The notes under the pieces were generated by a model that saw only the letters and a program-made list of their open reading frames with translations, had not been told where the DNA came from and searched no databases. The position numbers and the translations under genes were made by a program. From NCBI GenBank assembly GCA_023475345.1, contig JAMCWD010000036.1:1-64000 (forward strand): a stretch of DNA of 64,000 nt. The letters are read 5' to 3'. This DNA is from Chloroflexota bacterium. GTDB taxonomy: Bacteria > Vulcanimicrobiota > JAMCWD01. This document shows positions 42,720 to 51,929 of the stretch, piece by piece. Each line of letters opens with the position of its first letter. Within the stretch, counting starts at the first letter, position 1.

Positions 42720-43894
42720 GCTTCAAGCCCTTCAATGATCGCTTCTTCCATTTGTTCGAACCGGGCGTTCCATGAATGTTTGTGCGACTCAGCGATCCTT
42801 TGCCCCGCCGCATCCGGCGTTTCTTCCTTCATGGCGTCTTCAGCTTTACTTATAAAATCATCATAATCATGCGCCGTTTTCACAAGCGGTTCGAAATCCC
42901 GCGCCACCGCCATATCGGTCGATACCACAGGCTTCCCCGATGCAAGATACTCATACAACTTCAGCGGGCTGCATCCCTCCGCAAGATCCCCTTTTTTATA
43001 CGGGTTCAGGCAGACATCGAATCCTTTGAGATAACCCGGCAGATCCTCATAAGCCCGAGGGCCAAGCCAGTGTAAATTAGGCTCGCCTGCAAGCTTATCC
43101 GTATCGATGCCGCCGCCGGGAGGCCCTATCAACACGACCGACCAGTCCGGGCGCTCCTTTGCGATATGATGGATCAACTCCAGGTCTATCCAGTATGCTA
43201 TTCTGCCGATAAACCCCAGCACCGGCTTTTTTAAACCCGCTATATCTTCAGGAACCTTCGTCTCCGCCGACATGGCTTTTTCGAAATGCTCCACCTCAGC
43301 CGCGTTCGGGCTTAAAATTATTTTGACCGCCCTGTCCTTCCTGCTCTCGAAAAGGGCAGGCGCAGTAACCGACACAAGGTCGGCTTTCCTCAAAACCTCG
43401 GTCTCAAGCTCCCGGATTGTCTCCCGCCTGACAAGCCCTTTTGCGGCTTCGAACTCATCTACACATTCATAGATGACGAAACGCTCCCCAAGGCCCCCTA
43501 TAAGATCTCCGCAATGAGGAGTATATGTCCATAATATAGGGCGACAGAACCCCGCCTCTTTAATCTTCCCCTTGAGATAACCTGCCAGGAAACGGTTGTT
43601 TAACCTGTTTACAGCACCGAACATCTGGAAGCCCGGCATGACAAGCGGCAGAGTTATGACCGAAAGGTTTTCTTCGATTTTCCTCGGCGGGCGGCTGAAC
43701 TCTCCCAGCCTGTACGACTGCCTCACCGGGTCAACTATATACCCCGCCCAGTGCATCTCCTGTTGTACGTACAACACCCGGTTCCCGTTCCGTGCAAGCA
43801 TGGTCATGAAACGCTGCTTCCGCGTCCATAGATCATCCCAGTCCTGTGTTGACAGGCATAAGATGTCGAAGCCGGTAAGATGCTTTCCGCTCAT
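42698..43894 (-). CDS. GT4-family glycosyltransferase
   Basis: This 398-residue GT-B enzyme has a first half with DILCLSTQDWDDLWTRKQRFM and RPILWTYTPHCGDLIGG. A C-terminal half follows with VLGFIGRIAYWIDLELIHHI near residue 225 and the acidic nucleotide-sugar motif LKLYEYLASGKPVVST near 322. I place the start at the ATG at 43894 (MSGKHLTGFD), which overlaps the heparinase-family stop by four bases (ATGA); a longer in-frame extension runs inside that gene and is a shadow. The pair is coupled. It probably makes the glycan that the lyase-like neighbour processes. Donor unknown. Confidence 0.8.
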   Translation of the reverse strand: MSGKHLTGFDILCLSTQDWDDLWTRKQRFMTMLARNGNRVLYVQQEMHWAGYIVDPVRQSYRLGEFSRPPRKIEENLSVITLPLVMPGFQMFGAVNRLNNRFLAGYLKGKIKEAGFCRPILWTYTPHCGDLIGGLGERFVIYECVDEFEAAKGLVRRETIRELETEVLRKADLVSVTAPALFESRKDRAVKIILSPNAAEVEHFEKAMSAETKVPEDIAGLKKPVLGFIGRIAYWIDLELIHHIAKERPDWSVVLIGPPGGGIDTDKLAGEPNLHWLGPRAYEDLPGYLKGFDVCLNPYKKGDLAEGCSPLKLYEYLASGKPVVSTDMAVARDFEPLVKTAHDYDDFISKAEDAMKEETPDAAGQRIAESHKHSWNARFEQMEEAIIEGLEAKDRSGI

Positions 43895-46062
43895 CGGGGG
43901 TTGTTGTCCCTCCCTGTCTGGGGGTATAGTTTCCAGAATTCCCTCAGCGCTATATCGAGGGTCGTCATGTTTATTTCTTTTTCGAAAGGATACAACAGGC
44001 ATGAAAAAACTACAGGCAGGATACCGTTGTATTTGAATCTTACTACGGGGGCATGTATTTTTTCGCCGTACCTGTAAGATACCCAGCCGTCTTCGAGGAC
44101 GAGCTTCCATGTATCGTCGAGGGGATAAAGGGCAAGCTTCGTCCCGGGGTCGCGGGTGTAAGCCCATGACGGGCTTCCTTCAACGATTGTGATATCCAGA
44201 GGTGCGAAGTGGAAGCCGACGGTTATCTGGTGAGTGCCTCTTCCGGAGAAGCGGTCTCTCAATACCCAGAAGCCCCTGATTTTTTCGAAATATACCTGGC
44301 GGAGATGAGTTACAGGCTCATCGAGCCTTTCGTAGCCGTCATGCTCGGCTTCCAGCCAGTCCCTTTCGCGGGAGCTTTTCCAGGATATCACCTGTGTCCC
44401 GGCCTCCTGAGGCAGAGTAAACAGTGAGCCTGGAACGAACGGGTTTTGCTCGAAGCCGTCAACTACGGCGGTGTTGTGCATCGAAGTGCTGCGGAAAAGA
44501 TCTCTTGAGACGGGGTCAGCCGTATAAACATAAGCGCCGGGATCTATGATGAAAGCCCTGTCTCCTGCATATAGATCGAAGCCCAGCCTGTTATTGTGGA
44601 TGTGGCCCGTAGGTGAGTAGGGGTCGTCCCGCCTGCAGTCAATCGCCATGTAACGGTCTCCCTGGCGGAGAAAATAATAACCGCCGTACGGGAAAGATTT
44701 GCTGGAAGGGAGAGGGCTTTCACCGGTCATATCCTTGTCCCATATCGGGGGGAGTTTTTCCGAAGTTTCGCATGCATCGAGGAGCCAGAGGGCTTCCTCT
44801 TCCCATCCCAGGGCGGCGCTTGCCATATCGGCCCTGCCGAATAATCTGCCTCCAGCCATGAGCAGGTGCCTGTGATCCGTGAACTCTCTTCGGCGCTTCG
44901 ATTCGGGATCAGAAGACCCCATGAAGTTGTCCAGGGGCCTTGAAAGAATGTGGATCCGCCCGTCGTCGTTATCACCGACCTGGGGAGCGCACCCGTCAGG
45001 CATGTTGTAGTGTAAAGTATATTCAAGCATCTGCAGCAGCCTTTTCCAGTATTCGCTCGGCAATGCCCAGTTGTTTATGCGGGCAAGTATCCCGACGGAA
45101 AGGAAAAACTCCGTAACCATCCGGTGATAGCTCGTCGATGCCTCGTAATCGACACCGTCCGGGTAAACCTGCTTTAAGATTTCGGAATAAAGCTGGTTTA
45201 TTGCGAAATCCACCCACTCTTTCCCCTTCCTGAATTCGGGAAAACACAGGCCGGTGTATGCTAATCCCGCAAGGTCGGCCAGATAATGGTTGCTCGTTAT
45301 AGCGCCTTTTTCCAGGTGGTTCCTTATATGATGGCCGTGAGCCCACAGGCTGTGAAGAAATTTTTCCATGAATTCAGGGGTCAGGGATTCGGAATCCAGG
45401 AAAAAATTAAATCCCCAGATCCAGTTGACGGCCCGTATTGCGATGTCCATGGGACAGACCCAGTTGACCCCGAACGGGACGGGGTTTTGCTCGATCCAGT
45501 CCGATACCAGGGAAACGAACTCCCGGGCGTATTTTTCATCGCCTGTGAACCAGTAAGCCTTGCCGATCAAAGGGAGAAACTGGAACCTTGAAAGCTCCCA
45601 GGGGACTTTTATGTCGCTCCCGTCCCCTTTGATTATGGGCTGGCGGGCGAAATGGACTTTCGGGTCCCATCCTGTCCCGGTCTTGAAATCCGTATGCCAG
45701 TCAATTTTATCACCGAGGCTCACCGGGCCTGATCCCAGGAGGTCGAAGGTGTGGCTTAAAATCGTATCGGCTTCTTTTATATAGCCGGAAGCCAGAAGGG
45801 GAGATATGCCATGCAGGCTAGTGATTATTCGTTTCGAGGAGCGGGGGCTGATGAAAAAAACAGGGGATTTCCTTTTCCTGAAATGTTCGAGCCATTCTTT
45901 CCCCCCGCCGGGAAGGGCAAGGTTTTTTCGGAAATTTTCCCATGAATAGCCGCCGCGGCGCCATTCGCGAAGGTTCTGTATTACAAGGTTGACGGCAGGA
46001 TATGCCTTCCGCCATATTTTTCGGACAGGATCAACTTGCCCCGGGGAATTATCTTTACTCAT
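43891..46062 (-). CDS. Heparinase II/III-family protein
   Basis: The 723-residue protein shows the heparinase II/III plan: an N-terminal alpha/alpha-toroid (about 60-400) with KEWVDFAINQLYSEILKQ and GVDYEASTSYHRMV, then a C-terminal beta-sandwich with DCRRDDPYSPTGHIHNNRLG near 465 and DPGAYVYTADPVSRD near 500. Tyr and His residues in EASTSYHRM and HIHNNRL are at the family's catalytic places. Members are polysaccharide lyases, but in EPS clusters they often act in glycan assembly or turnover. No signal peptide is visible, which suggests a cytoplasmic or unusually exported protein. No ribosome binding site is clear before 46062. A GT4 gene is coupled downstream. Confidence 0.8.
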   Translation of the reverse strand: MSKDNSPGQVDPVRKIWRKAYPAVNLVIQNLREWRRGGYSWENFRKNLALPGGGKEWLEHFRKRKSPVFFISPRSSKRIITSLHGISPLLASGYIKEADTILSHTFDLLGSGPVSLGDKIDWHTDFKTGTGWDPKVHFARQPIIKGDGSDIKVPWELSRFQFLPLIGKAYWFTGDEKYAREFVSLVSDWIEQNPVPFGVNWVCPMDIAIRAVNWIWGFNFFLDSESLTPEFMEKFLHSLWAHGHHIRNHLEKGAITSNHYLADLAGLAYTGLCFPEFRKGKEWVDFAINQLYSEILKQVYPDGVDYEASTSYHRMVTEFFLSVGILARINNWALPSEYWKRLLQMLEYTLHYNMPDGCAPQVGDNDDGRIHILSRPLDNFMGSSDPESKRRREFTDHRHLLMAGGRLFGRADMASAALGWEEEALWLLDACETSEKLPPIWDKDMTGESPLPSSKSFPYGGYYFLRQGDRYMAIDCRRDDPYSPTGHIHNNRLGFDLYAGDRAFIIDPGAYVYTADPVSRDLFRSTSMHNTAVVDGFEQNPFVPGSLFTLPQEAGTQVISWKSSRERDWLEAEHDGYERLDEPVTHLRQVYFEKIRGFWVLRDRFSGRGTHQITVGFHFAPLDITIVEGSPSWAYTRDPGTKLALYPLDDTWKLVLEDGWVSYRYGEKIHAPVVRFKYNGILPVVFSCLLYPFEKEINMTTLDIALREFWKLYPQTGRDNNPR

Positions 46063-46160
46063 GCGAATCTGGATTTTCTATCCCGGCTCCCGATTCCCCT
46101 TCAATGTTGACGCAAGGGAGGCAAATCGTGGAATCCGCCCGGAGGTTATAAAACTTCGCC

Positions 46161-47792
46161 TTATTCCGCTTCCAGGAACGGGTATTTGAAATCTGTCGGC
46201 GGGACGAAGGTTTCCTTGATGGTCCTCGGCGATGCCCAGCGGATGAGGTTCAGATAGCTCCCTGCCTTGTCGTTGGTGCCCGATGCGCGGGAGCCGCCGA
46301 AAGGCTGCTGCCCAACGACCGCGCCTGTCGGCTTGTCGTTGACATAAAAGTTGCCCGCGGATTCCCGCAGGATCTTCCACGCCGCGCTTATGGCCCTGCT
46401 GTCCCTTGCGAAAATAGATCCTGTCAGGGCGTAAAGACTTGTCTTTGAGCAGATCTCCAGGTTCTCTTCGTACTTATCCGCAGGATAAACATAAATAGTA
46501 AGCACCGGCCCAAAAAGTTCCTCACACATCGTCGGCGATGATGGGTTCTTTGAGAGGATCACCGTCGGTTGTATAAAATAGCCCGTGCTCTTATCGCAAT
46601 CCCCGCCGAATATGACTTCAGTCGATTCGGATTTCTTCGCATCGTCTATATAAGATGCCAGCTTATCGAAAGACGCCTCGTCTATGACCGCGTTTACAAA
46701 ATTTCTGAAATCCTGGACAGGCCCCATTTTAATCTGTGCAAGCTGCTTCCCTATCTCTTCTTTGACTTCAGGCCATACGGCATCGGCAATATAGGCCCGG
46801 CTTGCCGCCGAACACTTCTGCCCCTGGTATTCGAAAGCCCCCCGGACAAGCGCCGTCGCCGCGGCTTTCGGATCGGCGCTTTCATGCACGAAGATGAAAT
46901 CTTTCCCGCCCGTCTCGCCGACGATCCTGGGATACGAAAAATAATTCTTGATATTGACCCCGACGGTCTTCCACATATCCTGAAAAACGGATGTGCTGCC
47001 GGTGAAATGAATCCCGCCGAGATTCGGACTGTTCATAACAATCGGCCCGACGTCCCTGCCCGCTCCTGGGATCATGTTAATAACTCCGCCGGGAAGCCCG
47101 GCTTCCTTTAAAATCTGCATGATGAAATATGCCGAAAAGACCGCCGTCGATGCGGGCTTCCATACCACCGTATTGCCCATCATGGCGGGAGCCGTGGGGA
47201 GGTTCCCCGCTATCGATGTGAAGTTGAACGGGGTTACCGCAAATACAAAGCCTTCCAGGGGGCGGTATTCCATAAGGTTCCAGATCCCCTTCGACGATTC
47301 CGGCTGTGCTTCGTAAATTTGCTCCATGAAATAAGCATTGAACCTCCAGAAATCGATAAGCTCACATGATGAGTCGATCTCCGCCTGGAATACGTTCTTG
47401 CTCTGGTTCAGCATCGTGGCGGCGTTCATAGTATCGCGGTACGGCCCGGCGAGAAGCTCCGCCGCCCGGAGGAATATGGCCGCTCTTTCATGCCACGGCG
47501 TATCGGCCCATTCTTTTTTCGCTTCCAGCGCCGCCTCTATCGCCTGCTTTACTTCCTCTTCTCCCGCCTGATGAAACTCCGCCAGGACGTGGGAATGGTT
47601 ATGCGGCTCAATACAACGGCCCATCCTGCCTGTTTTGATTTCCTTCCCGCCGATAAAAAGCGGGATCTCCGATTTCCCGGATGAAAGATCCCGGAGCTTG
47701 TTTTTGATGGATTCTCTTTCGGGAGATCCAGGGGCGTAAGATTTTACAGGCTCGTTATAAGGTTTGGGAACCTGAAAAACGGCGTTATACAT
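46161..47792 (-). CDS. pruA: L-glutamate gamma-semialdehyde dehydrogenase (PruA)
   Basis: This 543-residue NAD-dependent aldehyde dehydrogenase oxidises glutamate semialdehyde, from proline or ornithine, to glutamate. Signatures are VTPFNFTSIAGNLPTAPA near residue 195, IHFTGSTSVFQDMW near 275, GETGGKDFIFV near 310 and the catalytic cysteine in EYQGQKCSAASRAYI near 338. NDKPTGAVVGQQPFGGSRASG near 485 is typical of group 1 P5C dehydrogenase. No proline dehydrogenase domain is attached and none is in the window. TAAGGAGG precedes the ATG, with a hairpin and U-tract immediately upstream. It is downstream of the ALDH7-like gene. Confidence 0.9.
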   Translation of the reverse strand: MYNAVFQVPKPYNEPVKSYAPGSPERESIKNKLRDLSSGKSEIPLFIGGKEIKTGRMGRCIEPHNHSHVLAEFHQAGEEEVKQAIEAALEAKKEWADTPWHERAAIFLRAAELLAGPYRDTMNAATMLNQSKNVFQAEIDSSCELIDFWRFNAYFMEQIYEAQPESSKGIWNLMEYRPLEGFVFAVTPFNFTSIAGNLPTAPAMMGNTVVWKPASTAVFSAYFIMQILKEAGLPGGVINMIPGAGRDVGPIVMNSPNLGGIHFTGSTSVFQDMWKTVGVNIKNYFSYPRIVGETGGKDFIFVHESADPKAAATALVRGAFEYQGQKCSAASRAYIADAVWPEVKEEIGKQLAQIKMGPVQDFRNFVNAVIDEASFDKLASYIDDAKKSESTEVIFGGDCDKSTGYFIQPTVILSKNPSSPTMCEELFGPVLTIYVYPADKYEENLEICSKTSLYALTGSIFARDSRAISAAWKILRESAGNFYVNDKPTGAVVGQQPFGGSRASGTNDKAGSYLNLIRWASPRTIKETFVPPTDFKYPFLEAE

Positions 47793-47799
47793 GATTATT

Positions 47800-47879
47800 C
47801 CTCCTTAGAAAAAACAGGGCCTCCGTTGTGTACAGTCTCATCGACTGATTTTCACCAGCCGAGGACTAAAACGGAGACC
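47800..47879 (-). promoter_or_regulatory. Attenuator-like leader of pruA
   Basis: On the minus strand, GGTCTCCGTT (47879-47870) pairs ten of ten with AACGGAGGCC (47827-47818). Inside, TAGTC/GACTG and CGGCTG/CAGTCG form two further helices around a GTGAAAAT loop. Six U residues follow (47814-47809), and then the ribosome binding site TAAGGAGG (47807-47800), 7 bases before the ATG. A terminator-like hairpin set directly against the start of a gene is the layout of an attenuator or riboswitch platform. It also lies just beyond the ALDH7 stop, so plain termination of that gene is possible. Class unknown. Confidence 0.6.
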
Positions 47880-47886
47880 CCTATTA

Positions 47887-49446
47887 TTATAGCTCAAACT
47901 TTATCCCCTGTGCAAGCGGGAGTTCCTTGGACCAGTTGATGGTATTGGTCTGTCTTCGCATGTAGCCTTTCCAGGCGTCGCTGCCGGATTCGCGGCCTCC
48001 GCCGGTTTCTTTTTCGCCTCCGAAAGCCCCGCCTATTTCTGCGCCGGAAGTCCCGATATTGACATTGGCTATGCCGCAGTCGCTCCCGGAGTTGGAGAGG
48101 AAATATTCGGATTCCAGGAGGTCTCTTGTGAATATGGCGGACGAAAGTCCCTGGGGGACGTCGTTATGTTTCCTTATGGCGTCGTCGATGGTATCGTAGC
48201 GGATCAGGTAAAGGATCGGGGCGAAAGTCTCTTCCTGGACTATTTTGAATTCGTTTTTCGCTTCAACTATTGCAGGCGTTATATAACATCCCGATTCGAA
48301 GCCTTCACCTGTCAGGACTTCTCCCCCGCAGAGGATCTTGCCGCCTTCTTTTTCGGCTTCTTTCAGGGCGTTTTGCATATCCTCTATGGCTCCCTTATCG
48401 ACGACCGGCCCCATCAGCGTATTTCCCGAAAGCGGGTTGCCAATGCGGACCTGCTTATACGCTTTGACGAGCTTGTTTTTCAAATCGTCGAATATCCCGT
48501 TCTGCGCAAGGATCCTGCGAGTGGTGGTACAACGCTGTCCCGCAGTGCCCACCGATCCGAAGAGTATCGCAGGGACGACCATTTCCATGTTCGCCGACGG
48601 CGTTACGATAATACAATTGTTTCCGCCCAGCTCCAGGATGGTTTTTCCGAGGCGTTCTCCGACGACTTTTCCGACCCGTTTCCCCATTTTACAACTGCCC
48701 GTAAAGCTGACCATCTTGATTCTTTTGTCGTTGATCATGGTATCGCCGACAGTTTTGCCAGGGCCTATTACAAGGCTTGAGACGCCTTTCGGGACATTCA
48801 TCTCTTCTAAGATCGGGTGGATTATATTGATGCAGGCGATGGCGGTGAGGGGGACTTTGCTTGCGGGCTTCCAGATCATAGTATCGCCGCAGACCATCGC
48901 AAGGGCCGCGTTCCATGCCCATACCGCGACGGGGAAATTGAATGCCGTAACTATCCCGATCATGCCCATGGGATGCCACTGTTCGAACATCCGGTGGCTG
49001 GGGCGCTCGCTCTGTGTCGTCATGCCGTAAAGCTGGCGGGAAAGCCCGACTGAAAAATCACATATATCGATCATCTCCTGGACTTCGCCTTCCCCTTCGG
49101 CCAGGATCTTCCCCATCTCGAGAGTTACAAGGGCGCCGAGGTCTTTCTTGTGTTTCCGCAAAGCATCACCGATCCTTCGGACAATCTCGCCTCTCCTGGG
49201 CGCGGGTATGGTCTTCCATTCTTTGAAGGCCTCTTCGGCCTGTGATGCGACTTTTTCATAATCCTCCACGGTTGCCTGGCGGACTTTTGCTATAACCTTC
49301 CCGTCGATAGGGGAGATAGATTCCAGGATTTCGCCTCCTGTTTCCAGCCATGAGCCGCAATATGCTCCGTTGTTTATTTCCCCGATGCCCAGGCGGGATA
49401 AGAGGGCGGGAACATCGATAATCTGATTTTTCAATTCCTGTGCCAT
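47887..49446 (-). CDS. Aminoadipate-semialdehyde-type dehydrogenase (ALDH7)
   Basis: The 519-residue product belongs to the ALDH7/antiquitin group, which oxidises alpha-aminoadipic semialdehyde in lysine breakdown. Marks are the N-terminal LSRLGIGEINNGAYCGSW and TLEMGKILAEGEGEVQEMID near residue 107. FNFPVAVWAWNAALAMVCGD near 168, KTILELGGNNCIIV near 268 and the catalytic cysteine in VGTAGQRCTTTRRI near 302 are also present. AAGGAGGAAAAG gives a strong ribosome binding site. The pairing with pruA suggests an operon for lysine and proline/ornithine semialdehyde oxidation. Close ALDH relatives with other substrates cannot be fully ruled out. Confidence 0.85.
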   Translation of the reverse strand: MAQELKNQIIDVPALLSRLGIGEINNGAYCGSWLETGGEILESISPIDGKVIAKVRQATVEDYEKVASQAEEAFKEWKTIPAPRRGEIVRRIGDALRKHKKDLGALVTLEMGKILAEGEGEVQEMIDICDFSVGLSRQLYGMTTQSERPSHRMFEQWHPMGMIGIVTAFNFPVAVWAWNAALAMVCGDTMIWKPASKVPLTAIACINIIHPILEEMNVPKGVSSLVIGPGKTVGDTMINDKRIKMVSFTGSCKMGKRVGKVVGERLGKTILELGGNNCIIVTPSANMEMVVPAILFGSVGTAGQRCTTTRRILAQNGIFDDLKNKLVKAYKQVRIGNPLSGNTLMGPVVDKGAIEDMQNALKEAEKEGGKILCGGEVLTGEGFESGCYITPAIVEAKNEFKIVQEETFAPILYLIRYDTIDDAIRKHNDVPQGLSSAIFTRDLLESEYFLSNSGSDCGIANVNIGTSGAEIGGAFGGEKETGGGRESGSDAWKGYMRRQTNTINWSKELPLAQGIKFEL

Positions 49447-49946
49447 GACTTTTCCTCCTTAATCTTGCTATTGCCTGATATTGCCTGTCCCTTATTTCAT
49501 GCCCATTTTACGGCATTTTGAAACATTCCGAAAGGGACGATTTTCCGGGTATAAAAAACTGCCCTTTAAAAGGCGGTTTTTGATTTCGGTAAACGGGACG
49601 ATGTTCCTTCCGGGGGGATTTTATCGGCGGGAGCATATGCCATTTATAATCGATTCCCGCCTTGCGGTCGTTCTTACTCTCCCCGTCATTCCAGCGGAGG
49701 CTGGAATCCATAAGGAAAACAAAAAACTGCGTCATTCCGTGCAGGAGGTTGTTTGAAAAGGCGGATTTTTCTGTACAAGGGGCGGGGTTTCCGCACCCGG
49801 AAATTCCTACAACCTTGCGGGCGGGGCAACCCCGCCCCTACCCTGGTTTTTATTTTTGTGACAGCCTCGGAGGCGGGGAGCCATAAGGAAAAATCGAATG
49901 GAAATTCCGGTTATACAGCACTAGAAAACATGTGTTGTATTGGAAA
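49447..49946. repeat. Gene-free stretch with terminator and repeats
   Basis: Apart from the terminator at 49556-49582, this holds repeat debris: a CGTCATTCC...GGAATCC tract (49683-49742) whose ATAAGGAAAACAA...CTGCGTCAT part recurs at 51949-51974, and a GGGGCGGGG...CCCCGCCCC tract (49780-49840) related to 38514-38540. One AATACAAC/GTTGTATT octamer lies at 49934. No gene is seen. Confidence 0.5.
49556..49582 (-). terminator. Intrinsic terminator downstream of the KAP gene
   Basis: AAACTGCC (49556-49563) pairs with GGCGGTTT (49572-49579) around CTTTAAAA. On the minus strand the stem is followed by six T residues. It lies 370 bases beyond the KAP gene and 110 before the ALDH7 gene, so it separates the two transcripts. 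Confidence 0.65.
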
Positions 49947-51869
49947 CTATTTTGAACCGGATTCTACGTCGTCTGCTTCATGTCCTTCGGCCATCTCTTT
50001 TTCAAACTGATCAAGTTGTTCTTTTATACCTTCACTGAAGATAGCTTCTTTCCAGTTACGGGTTGTTAGAATGCTTCCATAATCAAAGCTGGCTCCTATC
50101 AGGTTAGCCGTTCGCAAGTCAGCCTCTTTCAGGTGGGCCCTTCGCAGATCGGCCCCTAGAAGGTAGGCTCTTCGCAGGTCGGCCCCTTCCAGGTCGGCCT
50201 CTTCCAGGTAGGCTCTTCGCAGGTCGGCTCCTTCCAGGTAGGCCCCTCGCAGGTTGGCCCCTCGCAGGTTGGACCTTCGCAGGTCGGTCCCTCGCAGGTT
50301 GGCTCCTATCAGGTCGGCTCCTATCAGGTTGGCCCCTCGCAGGTCGGCTCCTCGCAGGTTGGTTCTTCGCAGATCCTTTATTTCCCCAATCCTTACATTT
50401 TCTATAAAGTCCACACCTTCCTGTATTTGCGGTTCCTCGCTTTTCAATACAACCATTCGGCTCAGGTAGATAAGCTCTTTTATGGAATCGGGTTTATCGA
50501 AACACAAATTTCCTGTTGTTAATAAATAGAAAATTCTTCGCTTTTGTTTCCGCTCCGGAAACTGCTTATAAATGTCGTTTAATTTTTCAAGGAAAATTTT
50601 AACATCATTATTTTCGGCTTTTTCTATGTCTTGTAATGATAAAAAGGTAATTTCAACAGGTTTCCCATCAATCGTTTTATTGAAACTGCCTTTTACAGCC
50701 ATGGATTCGACTGCGGAAAGGAGGTCAGGCAGGACAGACCCCTCTTGTTTTATCATTTTTATAAACCTGTCATCCAGATGTTCCAGGAGAACCCACTTGG
50801 CAAGAGCCTCGTCACTGATTTTTTTCTCTTTACCCAATGCCCAGACAAGGGTGCGCATGATATAAAAATCATTTAACGCCCGCTTTACAGCGCGGGGGTT
50901 TTTCTTCAGACCTGCAAGGAAGATTTTATTGAGTTTCAATATTTCCAATTGCCCCAGGAACTGCTTGACATAAGGTTTTATTGCCTCATCATCGAGATCA
51001 GGGACGTGGAAATGGATCTGGATCATCTTCTGGAGGTATTCCAGCGAATTAAGCTTTAGCTCCTTGTATTCGGCTTCAATACAATTTTTAACATATTCAA
51101 AATCCATGCCCAGCACAAAAAAGCAGCCTTCGATATCCAGGAACAGCTTTACCGCTTCCAGCACCTTTGTTACTTTTCCGGGCGGACACCTGTCCAGGTC
51201 GTCGATAAATATCACCAGAACGCCTTTTTCATTTTTCTTTCCCCTGGAAATAAAAGCTTCTATAAGCGTCTTGAAAATTTCAACGAAATCATCAAAAAAA
51301 GCCTGCTTTTTTTCAATTCTAAGTTCGTTCACCCACTCCGATATATCGCCTGTTGCCTTTCCGGTAAGCTTATTAATCAGTCCTTTAAGAACCTCTTTGG
51401 GCGATATATTAACCCTGGTCTCTTCCCAGAAGGTGTTATCCTTTTCCATCTCTCTGAATATTTCTTTCAAAAGAGCCGCAAGTACGGGATCTTCATCGGA
51501 ATATTTCCATGCATTGAACCACACTGTTTTACACGGGCGGTACTGCTCAAGAAATTTACTATTGTCATCAAGTAGAATTTGCTCATTCATTTCATAAAGC
51601 ATGTCGCGGGTAACTTTCATAAGGGTGGTTTTGCCGGTTCCCCACTCCCCGTCGATTGCTATTGTAAAAGGGGTGTTGGTTTTCTGGTTCATTATCATCC
51701 GGACGAATGTAGTGGCGAATTCCTTGAACCGGAAGAAGACCCTTTCGGGAACCATCTTTTCAACAGGGTTATCATCAATGGCGCCAGGAAATTTACCTTT
51801 CCCTTCAGGCAGCGGCAGAATTTTATTAATATCCAGATTTTTTTCGGGTTTTTCAGCAGTTTTAGCCAT
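49947..51869 (-). CDS. KAP P-loop NTPase with pentapeptide repeats
   Basis: The 640-residue protein has a KAP-family NTPase domain at about 45-390: Walker A GEWGTGKTT near residue 60, and the Walker B-type VIFIDDLDRCPPGKVTKVL near 200 with its DLDRC hallmark. It ends in about 20 pentapeptide repeats (NLRGADLRGANLIGADLIGA form) near 525-625, which fold as a right-handed quadrilateral helix. KAP proteins include phage-exclusion protein PifA and others with membrane inserts; no such insert is clear here. The repeats may bind DNA-like or protein surfaces. The ATG at 51869 has GGGGG upstream. It stands alone, so a defence role is inferred from family only. Confidence 0.78.
   Translation of the reverse strand: MAKTAEKPEKNLDINKILPLPEGKGKFPGAIDDNPVEKMVPERVFFRFKEFATTFVRMIMNQKTNTPFTIAIDGEWGTGKTTLMKVTRDMLYEMNEQILLDDNSKFLEQYRPCKTVWFNAWKYSDEDPVLAALLKEIFREMEKDNTFWEETRVNISPKEVLKGLINKLTGKATGDISEWVNELRIEKKQAFFDDFVEIFKTLIEAFISRGKKNEKGVLVIFIDDLDRCPPGKVTKVLEAVKLFLDIEGCFFVLGMDFEYVKNCIEAEYKELKLNSLEYLQKMIQIHFHVPDLDDEAIKPYVKQFLGQLEILKLNKIFLAGLKKNPRAVKRALNDFYIMRTLVWALGKEKKISDEALAKWVLLEHLDDRFIKMIKQEGSVLPDLLSAVESMAVKGSFNKTIDGKPVEITFLSLQDIEKAENNDVKIFLEKLNDIYKQFPERKQKRRIFYLLTTGNLCFDKPDSIKELIYLSRMVVLKSEEPQIQEGVDFIENVRIGEIKDLRRTNLRGADLRGANLIGADLIGANLRGTDLRRSNLRGANLRGAYLEGADLRRAYLEEADLEGADLRRAYLLGADLRRAHLKEADLRTANLIGASFDYGSILTTRNWKEAIFSEGIKEQLDQFEKEMAEGHEADDVESGSK
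50095..50375. repeat. 15-bp tandem repeats encoding the pentapeptides
   Basis: CAGGTTGGC/CAGGTCGGC-type units recur every 15 bases within the C-terminal coding region of the KAP gene. Each unit encodes one A(D/N)LxG pentapeptide. The close DNA similarity implies slippage-driven change in repeat number. This is not a CRISPR: units abut with no spacers. Confidence 0.75.
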
Positions 51870-51929
51870 AATCACATTCCCCCTCGAAATCTCAGCATTT
51901 CCTGTATTCAGCATATCCCTGCCGAATCC

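Noticed and set aside
50095..50375. CRISPR-like tandem repeats
   Set aside because: The 15-bp units abut without spacers and encode pentapeptide repeats in frame.
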